Program-made: the position numbers and the translations under genes
Origin: 34-65-8 sp046294735
GTDB taxonomy: Bacteria; Pseudomonadota; Alphaproteobacteria; Sphingomonadales; Sphingomonadaceae
Direction of reading: 5' to 3'
Length of the DNA stretch: 64,000 nucleotides
Assembly (NCBI GenBank): GCA_046294735.1
Contig: JBKBKB010000001.1
Coordinates: 62,001 to 126,000, forward strand
Notes under the pieces: model-generated
Databases searched by the model: none
What the model was told of the DNA's origin: nothing
What the model saw: only the letters and a program-made list of their open reading frames with translations
Part shown: positions 62,098-64,000 of the stretch, one piece after another
Layout: each line of letters opens with the position of its first letter
Numbering within the stretch: position 1 is the stretch's first letter

Positions 62098-62126
62098 TTG
62101 ACTTGTGCAGCCACGCCTTCTATCCG
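62098..62126 (+). promoter_or_regulatory. rpsD promoter
   Basis: TTGACT (62098-62103) and TATCCG (62121-62126) are 17 nt apart. The leader to the ATG at 62254 would be about 120 nt. Confidence 0.5.
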
Positions 62127-62171
62127 CGCGCCTTCGTAAATTGGCCCCGCACCCCGGTGAAGCGGTGGCCG

Positions 62172-62192
62172 CGCAGGAACTGAATTCCTGCG
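62172..62192 (+). promoter_or_regulatory. Perfect 8-bp hairpin in the rpsD leader
   Basis: CGCAGGAA (62172-62179), loop CTGAA, TTCCTGCG (62185-62192). No T-run follows, so it is not a terminator. It may be a structure for S4 autoregulation. Confidence 0.4.
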
Positions 62193-62253
62193 GTGCGATG
62201 CCGGGTTGAATGGCAGGCACAGGGCCTGTCCAGCAAATCGAAGGATACGACTC

Positions 62254-62868
62254 ATGTCGAAGCGCAAGAGCGCCAAGTATAAACTCGACCGCCGGATGGG
62301 TGAAAACATCTGGGGCCGACCCAATTCCCCGGTCAACAAGCGTTCCTATGGCCCCGGCCAGCACGGCCAGCGCCGCAAGGGCAAGGTCAGCGACTTCGGC
62401 CTGCAGCTGCGCGCCAAGCAGAAGCTCAAGGGCTACTACGGCGATGTGACCGAGAAGCAGTTCAAGAGCACCTATCAGCAAGCGTCGCGGATGAAGGGCG
62501 ACACCAGCCAGAACCTGATCGGCCTGCTCGAACGCCGCCTCGACATGGTCGTATACCGCGCCAAGTTCGCGCCGACCGTGTTCTCGGCGCGCCAGATCGT
62601 CAGCCACGGCCACATCTACGTCAACGGTGTGAAGTGCAACATCGCCAGCCGCCGGATCGACGTGGGTGACGTGATCAGTCTGGGCAAGAAGGCGCAGGAA
62701 ATGGCGCTGGTGATCGAAGCGCAGAGCCTGCCAGAGCGTGATATCCCCGACTACGTGTCGCCCGACGGCACCGACAAGGTCACCTTCACCCGCGTTCCGA
62801 CCCTCGACGAGGTGCCCTACCCCGTCACCATGGAACCGAACCTGGTGGTCGAATTCTACTCGCGCTGA
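62254..62868 (+). CDS. rpsD: 30S ribosomal protein S4
   Basis: A 204-residue primary 16S rRNA-binding protein. MSKRKSAKYKLDRRMGEN, RPNSPVNKRSYGPGQHGQRR and the S4 RNA-binding domain (RRLDMVVYRAKFAPTVFSAR, then GHIYVNGVKCN) are present. The start ATG 62254 has GAAGG upstream. As in many alphaproteobacteria it is not in the alpha operon. A terminator follows directly. Confidence 0.97.
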   Translation: MSKRKSAKYKLDRRMGENIWGRPNSPVNKRSYGPGQHGQRRKGKVSDFGLQLRAKQKLKGYYGDVTEKQFKSTYQQASRMKGDTSQNLIGLLERRLDMVVYRAKFAPTVFSARQIVSHGHIYVNGVKCNIASRRIDVGDVISLGKKAQEMALVIEAQSLPERDIPDYVSPDGTDKVTFTRVPTLDEVPYPVTMEPNLVVEFYSR

Positions 62869-62892
62869 TCATTCAGCCAGCGACAAAACAAG

Positions 62893-62925
62893 AGGGCGGT
62901 CCTGCGGGGCCGCCCTTATCGTTTT
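62893..62925 (+). terminator. Rho-independent terminator after rpsD
   Basis: AGGGCGG (62893-62899) pairs with CCGCCCT (62910-62916), followed by a T-rich TATCGTTTT. It ends against the tgt stop. Confidence 0.8.
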
Positions 62926-64000
62926 ACTTGAGATAGTTTCGCCGGAACTCTCTCGCGAAGCCTGCGAACCTCCCCCCCGCAATCGCCTCGCGCATCTCCG
63001 CCATCAGGTGCTGATAGAACCCCAGGTTGTGCTCCGTCACCAGCATGGCGCCGAGGATTTCGCCCGACTTTTGCAGGTGGTGCAGATAGGCACGGGAGTA
63101 GCTGCCGCACGTCGGGCACGGACAGCGTTCATCAAGCGGGCCAGTGTCCTCGGCGTGGCGCGCGTTGCGCAGGTTGAGCGGGCCATTCCAGGTGAATGCC
63201 TGCCCGTTGCGCCCGGAACGGGTCGGAAGGACACAGTCGAACATGTCGATCCCCCGCTCGACCGCGCCGACCAGGTCGTCAGGCTTGCCCACCCCCATCA
63301 GATAGCGCGGGCGGTCTGGTGGGAGCATGTCGGGCGCGAAGTCGAGCGTGGCGAACATCGCCTGCTGCCCCTCGCCCACCGCCAGCCCGCCGACCGCGTA
63401 GCCGTCAAACCCGATCTCGCGCAGCTTGTCCGCCGAAATACGCCGCAAGTCCTCGTCGAGCGCGCCCTGCTGGATGCCAAACAGCGCCGCGCCTTCCGCA
63501 TGCTCGCCGCCTGCATCGAATCCATCGCGGCTGCGCCTGGCCCAGCGCATCGACAGTTCCATGCTCGCCGCGATCTCGTCACGCGGGCGGTCGGCACGGG
63601 GGCATTCATCGAACACCATGATGATATCGCTGCCGAGCAGGCGCTGGATTTCCATGCTCCGCTCCGGTGTGAGCATATGCTTCGAGCCATCCAGATGGCT
63701 GCGAAATTCAACGCCCTGCTCGGTCAGCTTGCGCAGGTCGCTGAGGCTCATCACCTGGTACCCGCCGCTGTCGGTCAGGATCGGGCGGTCCCAGTTCATG
63801 AACCGGTGCAGCCCGCCAAGCCGCGCGACCCGCTCTGCCCCGGGGCGCAGCATCAGGTGATAGGTGTTGCCGAGGATGATGTCCGCCCCGGTGGCACGGA
63901 CACTTTCCGGCTTCATCGCCTTGACAGTGGCCGCAGTGCCAACCGGCATGAAAGCCGGAGTGCGGATCTCGCCGCGGCGCATCCGGATCAGGCCGGTGCG
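62924..64000 (-). CDS. tgt: Queuine tRNA-ribosyltransferase (5' end outside window)
   Basis: The frame stays open to the window edge, and the first in-frame Met (63982, MRRGEIRTPAF) is internal to the family pattern, so the N-terminus is missing. The enzyme exchanges the wobble guanine of GUN tRNAs for the queuosine precursor preQ1. Visible are ILTDSGGYQVMSL with the catalytic Asp, HLDGSKHMLTPE, GGLAVGEGQ, the second Asp in GIDMFDCVLPTRSGRNG, and the zinc site CPCPTCGSYSRAYLHH. Confidence 0.94.
   Translation of the reverse strand, partial: RTGLIRMRRGEIRTPAFMPVGTAATVKAMKPESVRATGADIILGNTYHLMLRPGAERVARLGGLHRFMNWDRPILTDSGGYQVMSLSDLRKLTEQGVEFRSHLDGSKHMLTPERSMEIQRLLGSDIIMVFDECPRADRPRDEIAASMELSMRWARRSRDGFDAGGEHAEGAALFGIQQGALDEDLRRISADKLREIGFDGYAVGGLAVGEGQQAMFATLDFAPDMLPPDRPRYLMGVGKPDDLVGAVERGIDMFDCVLPTRSGRNGQAFTWNGPLNLRNARHAEDTGPLDERCPCPTCGSYSRAYLHHLQKSGEILGAMLVTEHNLGFYQHLMAEMREAIAGGRFAGFAREFRRNYLK

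Overview
The window is G+C-rich bacterial chromosome, densely coded on both strands, with many 1-14 nt gene overlaps. The gene set and order (mreBCD-mrdA-rodA; yqeY-dnaG-rpoD divergent from carAB-greA; glyQ-glyS next to ppdK; DUF4170; a DOMON-like protein) fit an alphaproteobacterium, most likely a member of the Sphingomonadales such as Erythrobacteraceae. The lineage call is an inference from gene content; there is no rRNA gene in the window.

Layout. 1-8.2 kb: a partial aldehyde dehydrogenase, a thiolase, an MFS carrier, a translationally coupled trio (DOMON-like protein, NamZ-type DUF1343 protein, aspartyl/asparaginyl beta-hydroxylase) and tyrS. 8.2-15.6 kb: a PilZ protein, an MFS exporter with cysK, an acyl-CoA dehydrogenase with its MerR-type regulator, hisI, a gene-poor stretch rich in RNA-like hairpins, comF and a methyltransferase. 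15.6-23.5 kb: ppdK, glyS, glyQ and an orphan molybdopterin oxidoreductase. 23.56-25.67 kb: a complete IS1595-type transposon with 24-bp imperfect terminal inverted repeats, an 8-bp target duplication and a two-gene passenger cassette of unknown function. It lies directly against the -35 box of an XRE-type regulator gene that is coupled to a small membrane protein.

26-34.6 kb: two tandem TraB/GumN proteins, rplY with a strong terminator, pth, a Tat-signal SDR, ychF, a MaoC hydratase, a lipoprotein and endonuclease-type mutL. 34.8-40.5 kb: the cell-shape operon mreB-mreC-mreD-mrdA-rodA, then tRNA-Lys(CUU). 40.7-47 kb: ribH, a phosphotransferase paired with an unknown protein, eno, and a four-gene membrane-stress-like operon with a possible EcfG promoter. 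47-57 kb: greA, carB and carA facing yqeY, dnaG and rpoD. 57-64 kb: a sterol-desaturase-family protein, rpiB, glyA, nrdR, a SPOUT tRNA methyltransferase, chorismate mutase, a small secreted protein, rpsD with its promoter and terminator, and the 5'-truncated tgt.

Most of the window is core housekeeping: wall elongation, translation, replication initiation, sigma-70, and pyrimidine and one-carbon metabolism. The clearest accessory DNA is the IS1595 transposon. Its passenger pair, and the regulator promoter it landed beside, are the best candidates for something not yet described.
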